A stretch of DNA of 64,000 nt from Sphingomonas sp. Root720 (GCF_001428605.1 NZ_LMID01000012.1:124001-188000), one strand, 5' to 3'; counted from the first letter of the stretch, positions 28,128 through 36,993 are shown. A program made the numbers and translations. Notes: generated from the sequence alone by a model not told the origin.

Positions 28128-28142
28128 TTAAATCGAAGCTAA
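28128..28142 (-). promoter_or_regulatory. CtrA-like site upstream of the DUF2336 gene
   Basis: The plus strand reads TTAA-N7-CTAA, one base from the TTAA-N7-TTAA site recognised by the cell-cycle regulator CtrA. It lies 24-38 bases before the start codon, in the 42-base gap to the upstream gene. Assignment rests on sequence alone. Confidence 0.4.
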
Positions 28143-28146
28143 GCCC

Positions 28147-29391
28147 TCAAATGTCACAAATACGAGCGCTCTTCCATGCCGTAAGAAACCTTTCGAGAAA
28201 GGATAGTACGGCATAGACGGTGAGCGCGGCCAGCATCCAGCGCCAGCCGCCCAGCACCGCGAGCAGGGGTGCGACCCAGACCAGCGCATCGCCGCTCGCC
28301 AGCCAGCGCGGCGCCGGCACCGGGCGGATCGCGGCGACGACCACGTCGAGCGCAGCCGCGCCGGCCAGCGCGGCCGGCAGCAGCGCCGCGACAAGCCACC
28401 AGCCCCAGCCGCCCTCGGCCGCGAGAAGCCGGGTGAGAAGCACGAGCACCGCGAGCGCCGCCGCGTGGCGGGCCAGCGCGGTCAGCGCGGCCGGTTCGGC
28501 GACGCCGCCCCAGATCCGCGTCATGCGCTGCGCCGCCGATGCCGTCGCCGCCCCGATCGGCAGCAGCAGCGCGGCGCCCCAGAACAGCTTGCAACCGGCC
28601 AGCAGCGCGGCAAGCCAGGCGATCCCTACCGCGGCATAGGCGACGAGCCGCTGGTCGATCTGGCGCGCGATCAGCGGCCCGATCAGCGGCGCCGCGACCA
28701 GCCGGTGGAGATGGAGCTCGACCCAGTTGCCCTCGCCCGGATCGGCGCGGCGCATCAGCCCCGCCTCGATCGGCCCGATCGCCGCGGGGCCGATCGCGAG
28801 CACCGGGGGCGGCAGCGGCCGCTCGCCGCTGGGGTCGAGCGCGTCGATCCGCACCGCGTCGGCCTGCACCAGCCGGCGCAGCAGGGTCGAGCTCAGGTCC
28901 CAGTCGCCGAGCATCCGCGCGGTCGCCTCGAGCGTCGCCTTGTCCATCAGCGCATAGCCGGCCCAGCGCTCGGCCGCGTCGATCCGCTCGAACGCGGCAT
29001 AATCCTGTGTGTCGGGCAGCGCGAGCAGCGCGACGCCCGCCTCGTCAGCCAGCGCGTCGATCGCGCCCTGCGCGGCGACCGCGCCGTCGGCGACCAGCAT
29101 GATCCGCTCGGCGGGGTGGAAGCGATCGATCGCGTCGGCGACGCTGCGCGCTATCTCGATCCGCGCGCCCTGCCGCCGCAACCGGTCGATCGCCTGGGCG
29201 AGCACCGCCGGCACGCGTTCGACCAGCACGACGATATGTGCCGCCCCGGCCGCAGTCGCCAGCCCCGCCTGATGCTCGATCAGCGTGCGGCCGGCGAGCG
29301 GCAGCGTGGCGCGCAGCCCGTCGCCGATATCCGTCTGGTCCTGCGCGGCAATCAATGCTGCGAGCGGCAATGAGCGGTCCCCCGTCGGCAA
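28147..29391 (-). CDS. Unknown protein: nucleotidyltransferase-like domain plus membrane domain
   Basis: I do not recognise this 414-residue protein as a named family. Residues 1-205 have alternating strands and helices like a MobA/GlmU-type nucleotidyltransferase (LAGRTLIEHQAGLATAAGAA, ERIMLVADGAVAAQGAIDAL) but lack the N-terminal GGxGxR loop. Residues 206-414 contain about six hydrophobic helices in the layout of CDP-alcohol phosphatidyltransferases, without their DGxxAR...GxxxDxxxD motif. A fused NTase/CDP-alcohol transferase is known in inositol-phosphate metabolism, so this could be a degenerate relative. The apparent start is a TTG and is uncertain. Confidence 0.6.
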   Translation of the reverse strand: MPTGDRSLPLAALIAAQDQTDIGDGLRATLPLAGRTLIEHQAGLATAAGAAHIVVLVERVPAVLAQAIDRLRRQGARIEIARSVADAIDRFHPAERIMLVADGAVAAQGAIDALADEAGVALLALPDTQDYAAFERIDAAERWAGYALMDKATLEATARMLGDWDLSSTLLRRLVQADAVRIDALDPSGERPLPPPVLAIGPAAIGPIEAGLMRRADPGEGNWVELHLHRLVAAPLIGPLIARQIDQRLVAYAAVGIAWLAALLAGCKLFWGAALLLPIGAATASAAQRMTRIWGGVAEPAALTALARHAAALAVLVLLTRLLAAEGGWGWWLVAALLPAALAGAAALDVVVAAIRPVPAPRWLASGDALVWVAPLLAVLGGWRWMLAALTVYAVLSFLERFLTAWKSARICDI

Positions 29392-29480
29392 GCCGCCGGG
29401 ATAGAAGCAGTCGCGCGATTCTGCAAAGCGATATGGCGCGGAAACTGTGCGGATTCGGGTCGACCCGGTCGGGCGGCCTG

Positions 29481-29774
29481 TCAGCGGCAGTCGGCCAGCG
29501 CGTCGGCGACCGCGTCGAGCAGCAGCGGATCGGGCCCCGCATCGGCGGCGCGGGCGGCCACCGCCATCAGGTCGACCAGGTCGAAGCTGGCGGCCAGGCC
29601 CTGCAGCTTCAGCGCCTCGTCGCGCCAGGCCGCGACCCCCGGGGCCTGCGACATCGCCGCGACATGCCGGGTTGCCGAGGCGAGGAACAGCGCGCGCAGT
29701 TCGGCGACGAGCTTGCCGTCTCCGCCGACCGATTCGGCCAGCATGCTATCGAGAATTCCGGGGGCGATGCTCAT
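29481..29774 (-). CDS. Hpt-like four-helix protein lacking the acceptor His
   Basis: The 97-residue protein matches the histidine phosphotransfer fold: LAESVGGDGKLVAELRALFL forms the first helices and the signature helix reads EALKLQGLAASFDL. In a working Hpt this helix reads AHxLKGxAxxxG, so the acceptor His corresponds to L55 and the Lys to Gln. It probably cannot carry phosphate. It lies in the same gene group as a kinase-like protein that also lacks its His, on the same strand. Upstream in-frame sequence is an antisense artefact, so I start at the ATG at 29774. The fold assignment is an inference from pattern. Confidence 0.6.
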   Translation of the reverse strand: MSIAPGILDSMLAESVGGDGKLVAELRALFLASATRHVAAMSQAPGVAAWRDEALKLQGLAASFDLVDLMAVAARAADAGPDPLLLDAVADALADCR

Positions 29775-29810
29775 CCCCGCATAGGAGACGGGAAGAGTGA
29801 AGATTCGGTT

Positions 29811-29831
29811 AGTCGAGGCTATCGCTCGACT
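29811..29831. repeat. Inverted repeat between divergent Hpt-like and coiled-coil genes
   Basis: AGTCGAG and CTCGACT flank a GCTATCG spacer, a perfect 7-bp inverted repeat in the 82-base divergent promoter region. It could be an operator shared by both genes. Confidence 0.35.
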
Positions 29832-29856
29832 CGCGATTCCTGTAGATGGAGAGCGC

Positions 29857-32283
29857 ATGGGGAAGGCACCGCATCCGCTGGATCGCTGGCGGGCCGCAAA
29901 CGCGGCCGAGGCGGACGCCGTTCGGGCTGCGGCCGCGACCGGCGAGCCATCCCCGTCCACCCCCGAGGACAGGTCCGGCGGCGAGCTGCTGCTGGGCGAG
30001 CCCCACCATCCCGCTCTGGACGCCACAGCGACGCTGCCGCCGCGGCGCCTCGGCGACGTCGCGATCGGGGTACTGCTGGGCCTCCTCGGCGCGGGCTGGA
30101 TCGGCTTCCTGGTGGGCGGCGTGGTGCCGACCTCGCCCGACCTTCCCGCGATCGCCAACAGCATCGCGCTGGCCAGCGGACCGCTCGCACTGCTCGGCAT
30201 CCTCTACATCCTGCTTCAGCGCGGCGCGCGGCGCGAGGCGGCGCGCTTCGGCGAGACGGCGCTGTCGATGCGGCTGGAAGCCCGCCGGCTGGAAGAGGCG
30301 GTCGCCCGCGTGACCGCCGCGCTCGACGACCGCCGCGCCGACCTGGGCAGCCACACCAGTGTCCTCCTCGACGAGGGCAACCGCGCCGCCGAGAAGCTGC
30401 AGCAGATCAGCATGGACATGCGCGACGAGACCGACCTGCTCGCGCGCCAGACCGAACTGCTCCACAATGCCGCCGGGGTCGCCCGTTCGGACATGAGCGG
30501 ACTGATGCTCGACCTTCCCCGCTCGCTCGACATGGTCAGGGAAGTGTCCGACCGGATCGGCTCGATCGGCGGCACCGCCCGCGATCATGCCCAGGGCCTG
30601 TCCGACGCGCTGTCGGCGATCGTCGCGCGCAGCCATGAGGCGGACGAGATGATCGGTGCCGCGTCGGGCCGGCTCGCGACCCAGATCGGCCGGATCGAGA
30701 CCCGCACCGAGCGCACCACCCGGACGATCGAGGAGACCACCTCCGCGCTCGGCCACGCAATCGACGCGACGCTCGACAAGACCGCGCTCGCGATCGAGCA
30801 GACCCGCACCGGCCTCGACGCGCAACGCGAGGCGATGGCCGCGATGATCGACCATGGCCGCGCCGCGCTGGACGAAGCCGGCACTGCGGCCGCCGCCGCT
30901 ATCGCGCAGCGGCTGACCGACATGGGCGGCCTCGCCAACGCGCTGTCGCAGCAGCTCGTCCAGCAGGACGAGGATGCGCGCCGCCTGTTCGCCAATCTCG
31001 AACATGCGCTGGGCGCGATCGAAAGCCGCTTCGAGGCGCTGGGCGCGACCGGCACCGAGCAGACCGCCGACCTCGCCGAACTGGTTGTCACGCTGAGCGA
31101 GCATGTCGACGGCCTCGGCCAGGCGGTGACCAACAGCCTGGCGGGCGCGCGCACCCTGACCGACCGCGCCAACGCGCTGCGGATCGCCTTCGATTCGATC
31201 ATCGGCAATGTCGAGCGCGACCTGCCCCAGGTGATGCACAAGGTGGAGAGCGAGGCGGCGCGCGGCGACGCGACGATGCGCGCGATCACCGCCCAGGCCG
31301 AGCAGCTCAGCCAGACGGTCGAGCGCGCCACCGACCGGCTCGGCTCGGCCGACATGATGATCGACCGGCAGCGCGACGCGATCGCCGGGCTCGGCGACCT
31401 TGCCGCGCGCCGCATGGCCGGCATCGCCGCCGAGGGCGATGCACTGCTCGAACGCCAGCGCGAGCTGTCCGACGCCTTCGCCGAGGAGGCCAATGCCCGG
31501 CTCGAGGCCCTGCGCGACCATTCGAACGAACTGGGCCGGCTGATCGCCGAGAGCGAGGCCAACATGCGCTCGCTCTCCGAACTGTCGGGCGGGCGGCTGG
31601 TCGACGCGATCCTCAAGGTGCGCGAGACCGCGTCCGAGGCCGCGCGCGGCGCCCGCGCGGCGCTCGAATCGATCATCCCCGACGCTAGCGAGAAGCTGGC
31701 GCGCAGCGGCGCCGAGGCGATCGAGCGCGCCTTCGGCGACCAGATCACCCAGCGCATCCACCTGATCTCCGACACCGCCGAGGCCGCCGTCGTCGCCGCC
31801 AACATGGCGAGCGAGCGGCTGCTGACCCAGATGCTGTCGATCACCGAGGCCGCCGCCTCGATGGAGAAGCGGGTCGCCGAGGCCGAGACCCGGCATGACA
31901 GCGTGTCGCAGGAGACGGTCAGCCGCGAGGTCGCGATCCTGATCGAGCATCTCAACTCGGCGGCGGTCGACGTCACCAAGCTGCTGTCGCACGACGTCCC
32001 CGACGGCGCCTGGAAGGCCTATCTCCACGGCGACCACGGCGCCTTCACCCGCTCCGCCGTGCGCCTGCTCAAGCGCGACGAGGCGAACGGCATCGCGCAG
32101 CTCTACGATGGCGATCCCGCGTTCCGCGAGCATGTGAACCGCTATATCCACGATTTCGAGACGCTGCTCCGCCGGGTGCTGGCGAGCCGCGACGGCGGCG
32201 CGCTGGCGATGACGGTGCTGTCGTCCGACATGGGCAAGCTCTACGTCGCCCTCGCCCAGGCGATCGAACGCCTGCTTATATGA
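29857..32283 (+). CDS. Membrane-anchored large coiled-coil protein
   Basis: The 808-residue protein has a charged cytoplasmic N-terminus (to about residue 80), two membrane helices (IGVLLGLLGAGWIGFLVGG and IALASGPLALLGILYILL), then about 550 residues of Ala/Glu/Arg/Gln-rich heptad coiled coil. A C-terminal globular domain (VPDGAWKAYLHGDHGAFTRS to the end) is distinct. I know of no catalytic motif. The layout resembles polarity or cell-envelope scaffolds such as TipN, but no homology is claimed. I start at ATG 29857 with GGAG five bases before; a GTG 60 bases upstream is possible. The gene is divergent from the Hpt-like gene and followed by ung. Confidence 0.75.
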   Translation: MGKAPHPLDRWRAANAAEADAVRAAAATGEPSPSTPEDRSGGELLLGEPHHPALDATATLPPRRLGDVAIGVLLGLLGAGWIGFLVGGVVPTSPDLPAIANSIALASGPLALLGILYILLQRGARREAARFGETALSMRLEARRLEEAVARVTAALDDRRADLGSHTSVLLDEGNRAAEKLQQISMDMRDETDLLARQTELLHNAAGVARSDMSGLMLDLPRSLDMVREVSDRIGSIGGTARDHAQGLSDALSAIVARSHEADEMIGAASGRLATQIGRIETRTERTTRTIEETTSALGHAIDATLDKTALAIEQTRTGLDAQREAMAAMIDHGRAALDEAGTAAAAAIAQRLTDMGGLANALSQQLVQQDEDARRLFANLEHALGAIESRFEALGATGTEQTADLAELVVTLSEHVDGLGQAVTNSLAGARTLTDRANALRIAFDSIIGNVERDLPQVMHKVESEAARGDATMRAITAQAEQLSQTVERATDRLGSADMMIDRQRDAIAGLGDLAARRMAGIAAEGDALLERQRELSDAFAEEANARLEALRDHSNELGRLIAESEANMRSLSELSGGRLVDAILKVRETASEAARGARAALESIIPDASEKLARSGAEAIERAFGDQITQRIHLISDTAEAAVVAANMASERLLTQMLSITEAAASMEKRVAEAETRHDSVSQETVSREVAILIEHLNSAAVDVTKLLSHDVPDGAWKAYLHGDHGAFTRSAVRLLKRDEANGIAQLYDGDPAFREHVNRYIHDFETLLRRVLASRDGGALAMTVLSSDMGKLYVALAQAIERLLI

Positions 32284-32352
32284 CCTTTCCCGATCCTCCT
32301 CGCCGAAGCGGGGAGGATTGAAGAAGGCGGCGTCCTGCGGCACACAGCCGGC

Positions 32353-33060
32353 ATGGCCGAGATTAAGCTCCACGACAGTTGGAAGACACCGCTCGCCGAC
32401 GAGTTCGCGGCGCCCTACATGGCCGCGCTCAAGGCGTTTCTCACGAGCGAGCGGACCGGCGGCAAGCGCATCTTCCCCGCCGCCGGCGAATGGTTCCGCG
32501 CGCTCGACCTCACCCCGCTCGACAAGGTCCGGGTCGTGATCCTCGGCCAGGATCCCTATCATGGGCTCGGCCAGGCGCACGGACTGTGCTTCAGCGTCCG
32601 CCCCGGCGTCCGGCCGCCGCCCAGCCTCGTCAACATCTACAAGGAACTGCACGCAGACCTCGGCATCGCCCGGCCGGGACACGGCTTCCTCGAACATTGG
32701 GCGCGGCAGGGGGTGCTGCTGCTCAATTCGGTGCTGACGGTCGAGATGGGCATGGCCGCCTCGCACCGCGACCGGGGGTGGGAGACGTTCACCGACGCGA
32801 TCATCCGCCTCGTCAACGCCAAGCCCGATCCCGTGGTCTTCATGCTGTGGGGCAGCTACGCGCAGAAGAAGGCGGCCTTCGTCGATTCGACCGACAGGGG
32901 CGGACGCCACCTGGTGCTGAAGGCGCCGCACCCCTCGCCGCTGTCGGCGCATGCCGGCTTCTTCGGCTGCCGGCATTTCTCCAAGGCCAACGCCTTCCTC
33001 GCCGACCATGGTCTGCCGCCGATCGACTGGGCGCTGCCGCCGGTCGAGGCCGCGGCATGA
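32353..33060 (+). CDS. ung: Family 1 uracil-DNA glycosylase
   Basis: Ung removes uracil from DNA to start base-excision repair. The 235-residue protein has the water-activating motif [18 protein letters not shown] and the DNA-intercalation motif [13 protein letters not shown]. The catalytic Asp and His are both present. It is of typical length. It is distinct from the UdgX-type protein at 48.5 kb. Confidence 0.97.
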   Translation: MAEIKLHDSWKTPLADEFAAPYMAALKAFLTSERTGGKRIFPAAGEWFRALDLTPLDKVRVVILGQDPYHGLGQAHGLCFSVRPGVRPPPSLVNIYKELHADLGIARPGHGFLEHWARQGVLLLNSVLTVEMGMAASHRDRGWETFTDAIIRLVNAKPDPVVFMLWGSYAQKKAAFVDSTDRGGRHLVLKAPHPSPLSAHAGFFGCRHFSKANAFLADHGLPPIDWALPPVEAAA

Positions 33061-33067
33061 GCCCGCC

Positions 33068-33721
33068 ATGGCCGCGGTCGACGCCGGGCTGATCGCGGGC
33101 TGGCTCGCGGCGCGGTCGGCGGTGCGCGGCCTGCCCGCGCCGGTGTCCGATCGCGGCGGCTGGCGGGTCGACACCGGCCTGCCGGGCGAGACGCGCCGCC
33201 ATGTCTTTCCCGCCGCCTGCCCCGGGCTGGTCGCGCTGGGCGCCGCCATCGACGAGCCGCTGGTGCTGCTCAAGCTCGCGGGTACCCATGCCGAGCTGGC
33301 GGCACTGCTGCCGCCGCGCTGGCGGCTGGAGCCGCTCGCCCATGTCATGACCTGTGCGGGCGGCTTCGGCGGCGGCGACCTGCCCGACCTGCCGCGCGGC
33401 TACCGGCTGCTGCTCGAGCGCGACGGCGACCGGGCTTTCGCGCGGATCGTCGCCGCCGACGGCGGCACCGCGGCCAGCGGCCATGCCGCCGAGCGCGACG
33501 GGATCTTCATCTACGACCGGATCGCGACCGAAGCGCCGCACCGCCGGCTGGGGCTCGGCCGCGCGCTGATGCTCGCCCTCCAGGGCACCCGCCGCGCATC
33601 CGCCTCCCGCCAGGTGCTGACCGCCACCACCGACGGGCGCGCGCTCTACACGGCGCTCGGCTGGCGGGTGCATTGCCCGTGGAGCACGGCCGCGATCCCG
33701 GCCCCGGCGTCGGCCGCGTAA
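33068..33721 (+). CDS. GNAT-family N-acetyltransferase
   Basis: The 217-residue protein ends in a GNAT fold with the acetyl-CoA-binding motif HRRLGLGRALMLAL (Q/R-x-x-G-x-G/A) and a terminal ALYTALGW strand. The N-terminal half looks like a pre-GNAT region. The ATG at 33068 lies eight bases after the ung stop codon, so co-expression is likely. The substrate is unknown. Confidence 0.82.
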   Translation: MAAVDAGLIAGWLAARSAVRGLPAPVSDRGGWRVDTGLPGETRRHVFPAACPGLVALGAAIDEPLVLLKLAGTHAELAALLPPRWRLEPLAHVMTCAGGFGGGDLPDLPRGYRLLLERDGDRAFARIVAADGGTAASGHAAERDGIFIYDRIATEAPHRRLGLGRALMLALQGTRRASASRQVLTATTDGRALYTALGWRVHCPWSTAAIPAPASAA

Positions 33722-33779
33722 CGAGCGGAGCGATCGCGCGCCGTCCGCGTTCCCCCTCCCCAATGTGAGGAGAGCTGCC

Positions 33780-34244
33780 ATGAACGGACGGACGGGCGAA
33801 CGGACCTTGGCCGAACTGGCCGAGAAGATGCGCGACATCGATTTCGCGATGTTGTCGACCCGGACCGCGGGCGGCGCGATCGGCGCGCGGCCGATGAGCA
33901 ACAACCGCGAGGTCGATTATGACGGCGACAGCTATTATTTCACCTATGAAGACACGCTGATGGTCGCCGACATCCGCGCCGAGCCCAGGATGGGCCTGAG
34001 CTTCCAGGGCAAGAGCGGGTTGCTCGGGCTGCGCCCCTTCTTCGTCGCGGTCGAGGGCCGCGCCGACATCGTCCGCGACGGCGACCGCTTCGAGGAGCAT
34101 TGGAGCAAGGACCTCGACCGCTGGTTCCCCGACGGCATCGCGACCCCCGGCCTGGTCATGATCCACGTCCGCGCCGAGCGCGTCCATTATTGGGACGGCG
34201 AGGACGAGGGCGAGGTGGTTCCGACCGGGCGGGCGGGGGCGTAA
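33780..34244 (+). CDS. Pyridoxamine-5'-phosphate oxidase-like flavin-binding protein
   Basis: The 154-residue protein belongs to the general stress protein 26 / PNPOx-like split-barrel group. Sequence signs are IDFAMLSTRTAGGAIGARPM, YYFTYEDTLMVADIR and FFVAVEGRADIVRD. Members bind FMN or F420 and have diverse or unknown roles. GAGGAGA precedes the ATG at 33780, the start chosen over a weaker in-frame ATG 15 bases upstream. Confidence 0.85.
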   Translation: MNGRTGERTLAELAEKMRDIDFAMLSTRTAGGAIGARPMSNNREVDYDGDSYYFTYEDTLMVADIRAEPRMGLSFQGKSGLLGLRPFFVAVEGRADIVRDGDRFEEHWSKDLDRWFPDGIATPGLVMIHVRAERVHYWDGEDEGEVVPTGRAGA

Positions 34245-34295
34245 GCATGAGCGCCTAGCGCGACCGGCTGGGCCGCCGCCGCCGCATCGCCTCGC

Positions 34296-34387
34296 ATGCG
34301 TCATTCCGGCGGAGGTCGGATCTCGGCGGCTCCCGCCTCGCGCGCGTCTCCACTCTCCCGAGATCCCGGCCTCCGCCGCGATGACGG
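34296..34387. repeat. REP-like palindromic element
   Basis: Two inverted arms are visible: CGTCATTCCGGCGGAGGTCG at the left and CCGGCCTCCGCCGCGATGACG at the right, with GATCTCGG and GAGATCCC inside. It forms a long hairpin between convergent genes and belongs to the repeat family seen in six places in the window. Confidence 0.65.
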
Positions 34388-34401
34388 CCGGAAGGGTGGG
34401 C

Positions 34402-34992
34402 TCAGGCCGCCCGATCGAGCAGCGGCCCCATCGCGACGATGTCGCCGGCGCTGAACAACAGCCGGCCCGGCGTCGCGCCCTCGACCGCGTGGAAGAAGAA
34501 GGGGGTGCCGAAGCCTCCCCCCTCGACGAGCTGCGCCGCCATGTCGGCGGCCACCGCCATGACGAGGTCGACCTGGGCGCCGCTGTCCGACGGCACGGTC
34601 GCGTTCAGCCTGCGGTCCATATAGGCGCGATACTCGGCCAGGGTCGTCTCGGGCCGGTAGAGATAGTTGAGCTCGCGATAGGGCTCGCCCGGCCAGGGAT
34701 AGACGACGTAGCGCATCTCGAGTTTGCGGAAGCCGTCGGGGAATTGCTGGTGGACGACCTGGCAGACCGCGCAGTCCTTGTTGGTGAACATGTAGCAGAT
34801 GCCGTCCGACGGCGCCTCGCGCGCGGGCTCGCGGATGCTGGGCAGCATGGCGAGCTGGTCCCAGAAGGGCGCGAGCGCCGCCTGGAAACCAGCCTGCGCG
34901 GCTATCCCCGCGTCGCCGGCGCGGGCGATCGACGCCCTGCCCGCGAGCAACAATCCCGGCACGGCGGCCAGCAGGCTGCGCCTGTTCAACAT
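34402..34992 (-). CDS. Periplasmic thioredoxin-fold protein (DsbC/DsbG-like)
   Basis: The 196-residue protein begins with an exported leader containing a twin arginine (MLNRRSLLAAVPGLLLAG), suggesting Tat transport. The mature part has a thioredoxin fold with the active-site motif CAVC (NKDCAVCQVV) and the cis-Pro region GTPFFF. It likely reduces or isomerises disulfides in the periplasm. No partner gene is adjacent. It follows the toxin cluster on the same strand but looks unrelated to it. Confidence 0.8.
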   Translation of the reverse strand: MLNRRSLLAAVPGLLLAGRASIARAGDAGIAAQAGFQAALAPFWDQLAMLPSIREPAREAPSDGICYMFTNKDCAVCQVVHQQFPDGFRKLEMRYVVYPWPGEPYRELNYLYRPETTLAEYRAYMDRRLNATVPSDSGAQVDLVMAVAADMAAQLVEGGGFGTPFFFHAVEGATPGRLLFSAGDIVAMGPLLDRAA

Positions 34993-35159
34993 GTTGGTCC
35001 CCCGACCTGATCGTCACCGATGCGACGCAACCGGTGTAGCGCGGCGCGCGGCGGCTGAACAGCATCCCCCGCACGCGCCGCCACACCCGTCGCCCGCTCT
35101 ACCTCCGGACGGAGGCGATGGCGGGGAACCTTGGTGGCGCCCCGCCACGCTACCCCTTC

Positions 35160-35212
35160 GACCATGTCCGCTATCTCGGCGACCGTCTCCGCGCGCGGCT
35201 TCAGCGCTGCGG
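35160..35212 (-). pseudogene. Remnant of a LigT-like 2H phosphoesterase gene
   Basis: On the minus strand this stretch encodes AALKPRAETVAEIADM in a frame that overlaps the toxin stop codon. It matches FALKPSAEAVAEIADV near the N-terminus of the intact LigT-like protein at 37 kb. At base level 38 of 46 aligned positions agree with 37443-37488 by my count. Similarity fades after this block and no start codon remains, so it is a fragment from a duplicated or recombined unit. Confidence 0.6.
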
Positions 35213-35908
35213 CGTACGCCTCGGCTGGCTTACATTCTGCGCGACGTCCGCCGCGGCGGCGCCGGTGAAGGCCGCTGAGGTCTTATGCAGATCGTTGGTT
35301 CCGTGCCAAAGCTTCAACACCGGGTCCGTGACGGGGTTCCCGAAGCCGTTGTGGACGCCCTCATGAATATGCTTCGGCAGTATTTTCATGTTGGCCGGAT
35401 GGTTGCGCCACAGCCCCTCGATGCGCCGGGCTTCGCGGGACGTCGGAGCCGCTCCCTTCATGGGGTAAACATGGTGGATCACGAACTCTTCGGTATTGCC
35501 CGCCAGATTTCTGGCCTTTTGTTCGATCTTCCTGATCCGGCTAAGCTGCGTACTCGAACTGGCGAGAAGCCGCGCCTTCCTCATCTTGTTCACCGCTCTG
35601 GTCAGTTTCACGACCCTTGCTATTGGCGCGAAGGGCGAGATCTCGGCCGCGAGCATGGCCGTGTTGAACGCGGCACCGGCATAGTCCCCGTCCTGGAGAT
35701 CGGCGGCCGCTTGCCAGGCGCTACCGACGACGGGAACGTTGGCATAATAGCCGGGGTCGGGAATATCGGGGATATTGGCGCGTGACATGTCGAGCGCGTG
35801 TTGCACGCGCTGTTCGAAACTCATGTTGGGTGGTGTCGGCCGGGCGGCCGGATTGCGAGGCGCGCCGGCGGCCGCCAGGGGCCGCGGCTGCCGGGGTGGC
35901 AAGCTCAT
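35201..35908 (-). CDS. HNH-like nuclease toxin, copy 1
   Basis: The 235-residue protein has a Pro-rich N-terminus, a hydrophobic pretoxin-like segment (VPVVGSAWQAAADLQDGDY, GAAFNTAMLAAE), and a C-terminal nuclease-like region. Candidate catalytic residues are H145-H146 (IHHVYP), N169/N173 (RNHPAN) and H182/H186 (HEGVH). The N173-H182-H186 spacing equals the Asn-x8-His-x3-His pattern of colicin E9-type DNases. The end WHGTNDLHKT is shared with copy 2. It has no signal peptide. I start at the ATG at 35908, about 185 bases from the LexA box, the same distance as in copy 2. It is probably a DNA-damaging toxin; the family name is uncertain. Confidence 0.7.
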   Translation of the reverse strand: MSLPPRQPRPLAAAGAPRNPAARPTPPNMSFEQRVQHALDMSRANIPDIPDPGYYANVPVVGSAWQAAADLQDGDYAGAAFNTAMLAAEISPFAPIARVVKLTRAVNKMRKARLLASSSTQLSRIRKIEQKARNLAGNTEEFVIHHVYPMKGAAPTSREARRIEGLWRNHPANMKILPKHIHEGVHNGFGNPVTDPVLKLWHGTNDLHKTSAAFTGAAAADVAQNVSQPRRTPQR

Positions 35909-36005
35909 CGTCGATTGCTCCGTTGAGGAACGGTGCGCGGGATCGCCGCGCAGACAAGCATCTGCGAACCGCGTCACCGACTGTTGGATTGGGGGCGCCT
36001 GCTCG

Positions 36006-36113
36006 TGCCGGACTTGTCCGCTAGCCGCGCGGGTGACCGAAGCATTCGTTCAAGGCATGCCGACCCTTGCACGAAACATGTTCCGTGTCAAGAACAAAAT
36101 GGGAACATTGGCT
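36006..36113 (-). promoter_or_regulatory. Repeated SOS promoter segment upstream of toxin copy 1
   Basis: This ~100-bp segment closely matches the one at 39005-39115. Shared parts are the palindrome CGGACTTGTCCG at its far end and, on the minus strand, a perfect LexA box GTTCCCATTTTGTTC (36092-36106) running directly into TTGACA (36086-36091). LexA binding would cover the -35 element, so transcription toward the toxin should be repressed until DNA damage. Confidence 0.8.
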
Positions 36114-36116
36114 AGA

Positions 36117-36905
36117 TCAGAACAGGCTCGTCGCCTGTCTGTAAGTGTCCTTCATCATCGTCGCCAGGTCGGGCGCCGCCCAGATCGCATCCCCCTCGTC
36201 CGGAGAATCGGGTTCCCAGTCGGCGATGAGACGGGATTTAAACTCTGCCAAGCCGATCGGATCGATTTCCTCGAGCTCGAGATCGAACTCCGCGGCAGGC
36301 GTGAACAACTGCCACCAGCGCTTTTTCGCGAGCGGACGAGCGAGAATGAGTGACCGGACAATCCATCGCCGCTCATGGTTGTCGACCAACTCCATTCCGA
36401 TCAGCGTTTCGCGGCGAACATGGTCCGGAGGACAATGCGTCAAACCCGCGAGGCTATCGAAGAGCAGCGCGCCTTCCTTGTCCGTGAACCCGGCCAGCGG
36501 AAATATGAAATCCGTCTCCGACGCCTTGATCGTCTTTCCGACGCTCGATGGCTTTCGGTCACGAAGCGGTAATGGCGTTCGACTCTTGCGGGGACGACAA
36601 GCGGGCCGAACTCTTGGCGGAACAGGTGGAAGCTCTTCGAGCATATATTCCACACGCCAATTGGGCAGCGCGAAGCCTGTTAGCTCCGAATATTCAATTC
36701 TCTCGATCTTCCGAAACGACCGGACGATCCATCGACGCTGCGAAGCATCGATGATTTGCATGTCGGAATACGCACCCCTCTTTGCCCGGGCCGGAATGAC
36801 GCGCGTAAGATCGTTCAGCTTGCGACATGTCCAGCGCTCGCCGTCGCCCTCGATAATCTGGACAGGGAATTCGAACGCGATATCGTTTGAGCTGACGAGC
36901 GCCAT
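36117..36905 (-). CDS. Tandem immunity-like protein
   Basis: The 262 residues contain two copies of one domain. The first spans about 5-95 (AFEFPVQII ... DMQIIDASQRRWIVRSF ... VEYMLEELPP) and the second about 130-235 (DFIFPLAGF ... GMELVDNHERRWIVRSL ... KRWWQLF ... DLELEEIDP). The same domain forms the proteins at 37.6 and 39.3 kb. These are cytosolic, acidic proteins placed beside two nuclease toxins, so an immunity function is inferred. AGAGGA precedes the ATG. It lies directly upstream of toxin copy 1 and downstream of the LigT-like gene. Confidence 0.65.
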   Translation of the reverse strand: MALVSSNDIAFEFPVQIIEGDGERWTCRKLNDLTRVIPARAKRGAYSDMQIIDASQRRWIVRSFRKIERIEYSELTGFALPNWRVEYMLEELPPVPPRVRPACRPRKSRTPLPLRDRKPSSVGKTIKASETDFIFPLAGFTDKEGALLFDSLAGLTHCPPDHVRRETLIGMELVDNHERRWIVRSLILARPLAKKRWWQLFTPAAEFDLELEEIDPIGLAEFKSRLIADWEPDSPDEGDAIWAAPDLATMMKDTYRQATSLF

Positions 36906-36993
36906 CTCGGTTTTCCTCTAAACGCCAAGGGAAGTTCCATCGTCTCGACGCGAAACACAAGCCGCATCGGCCGCAAAACGAGCGTGGAACGGT

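Noticed and set aside
29809-33348. An 1179-codon open frame on the minus strand
   Set aside because: It is antisense to the coiled-coil protein and ung, which have strong coding signals.
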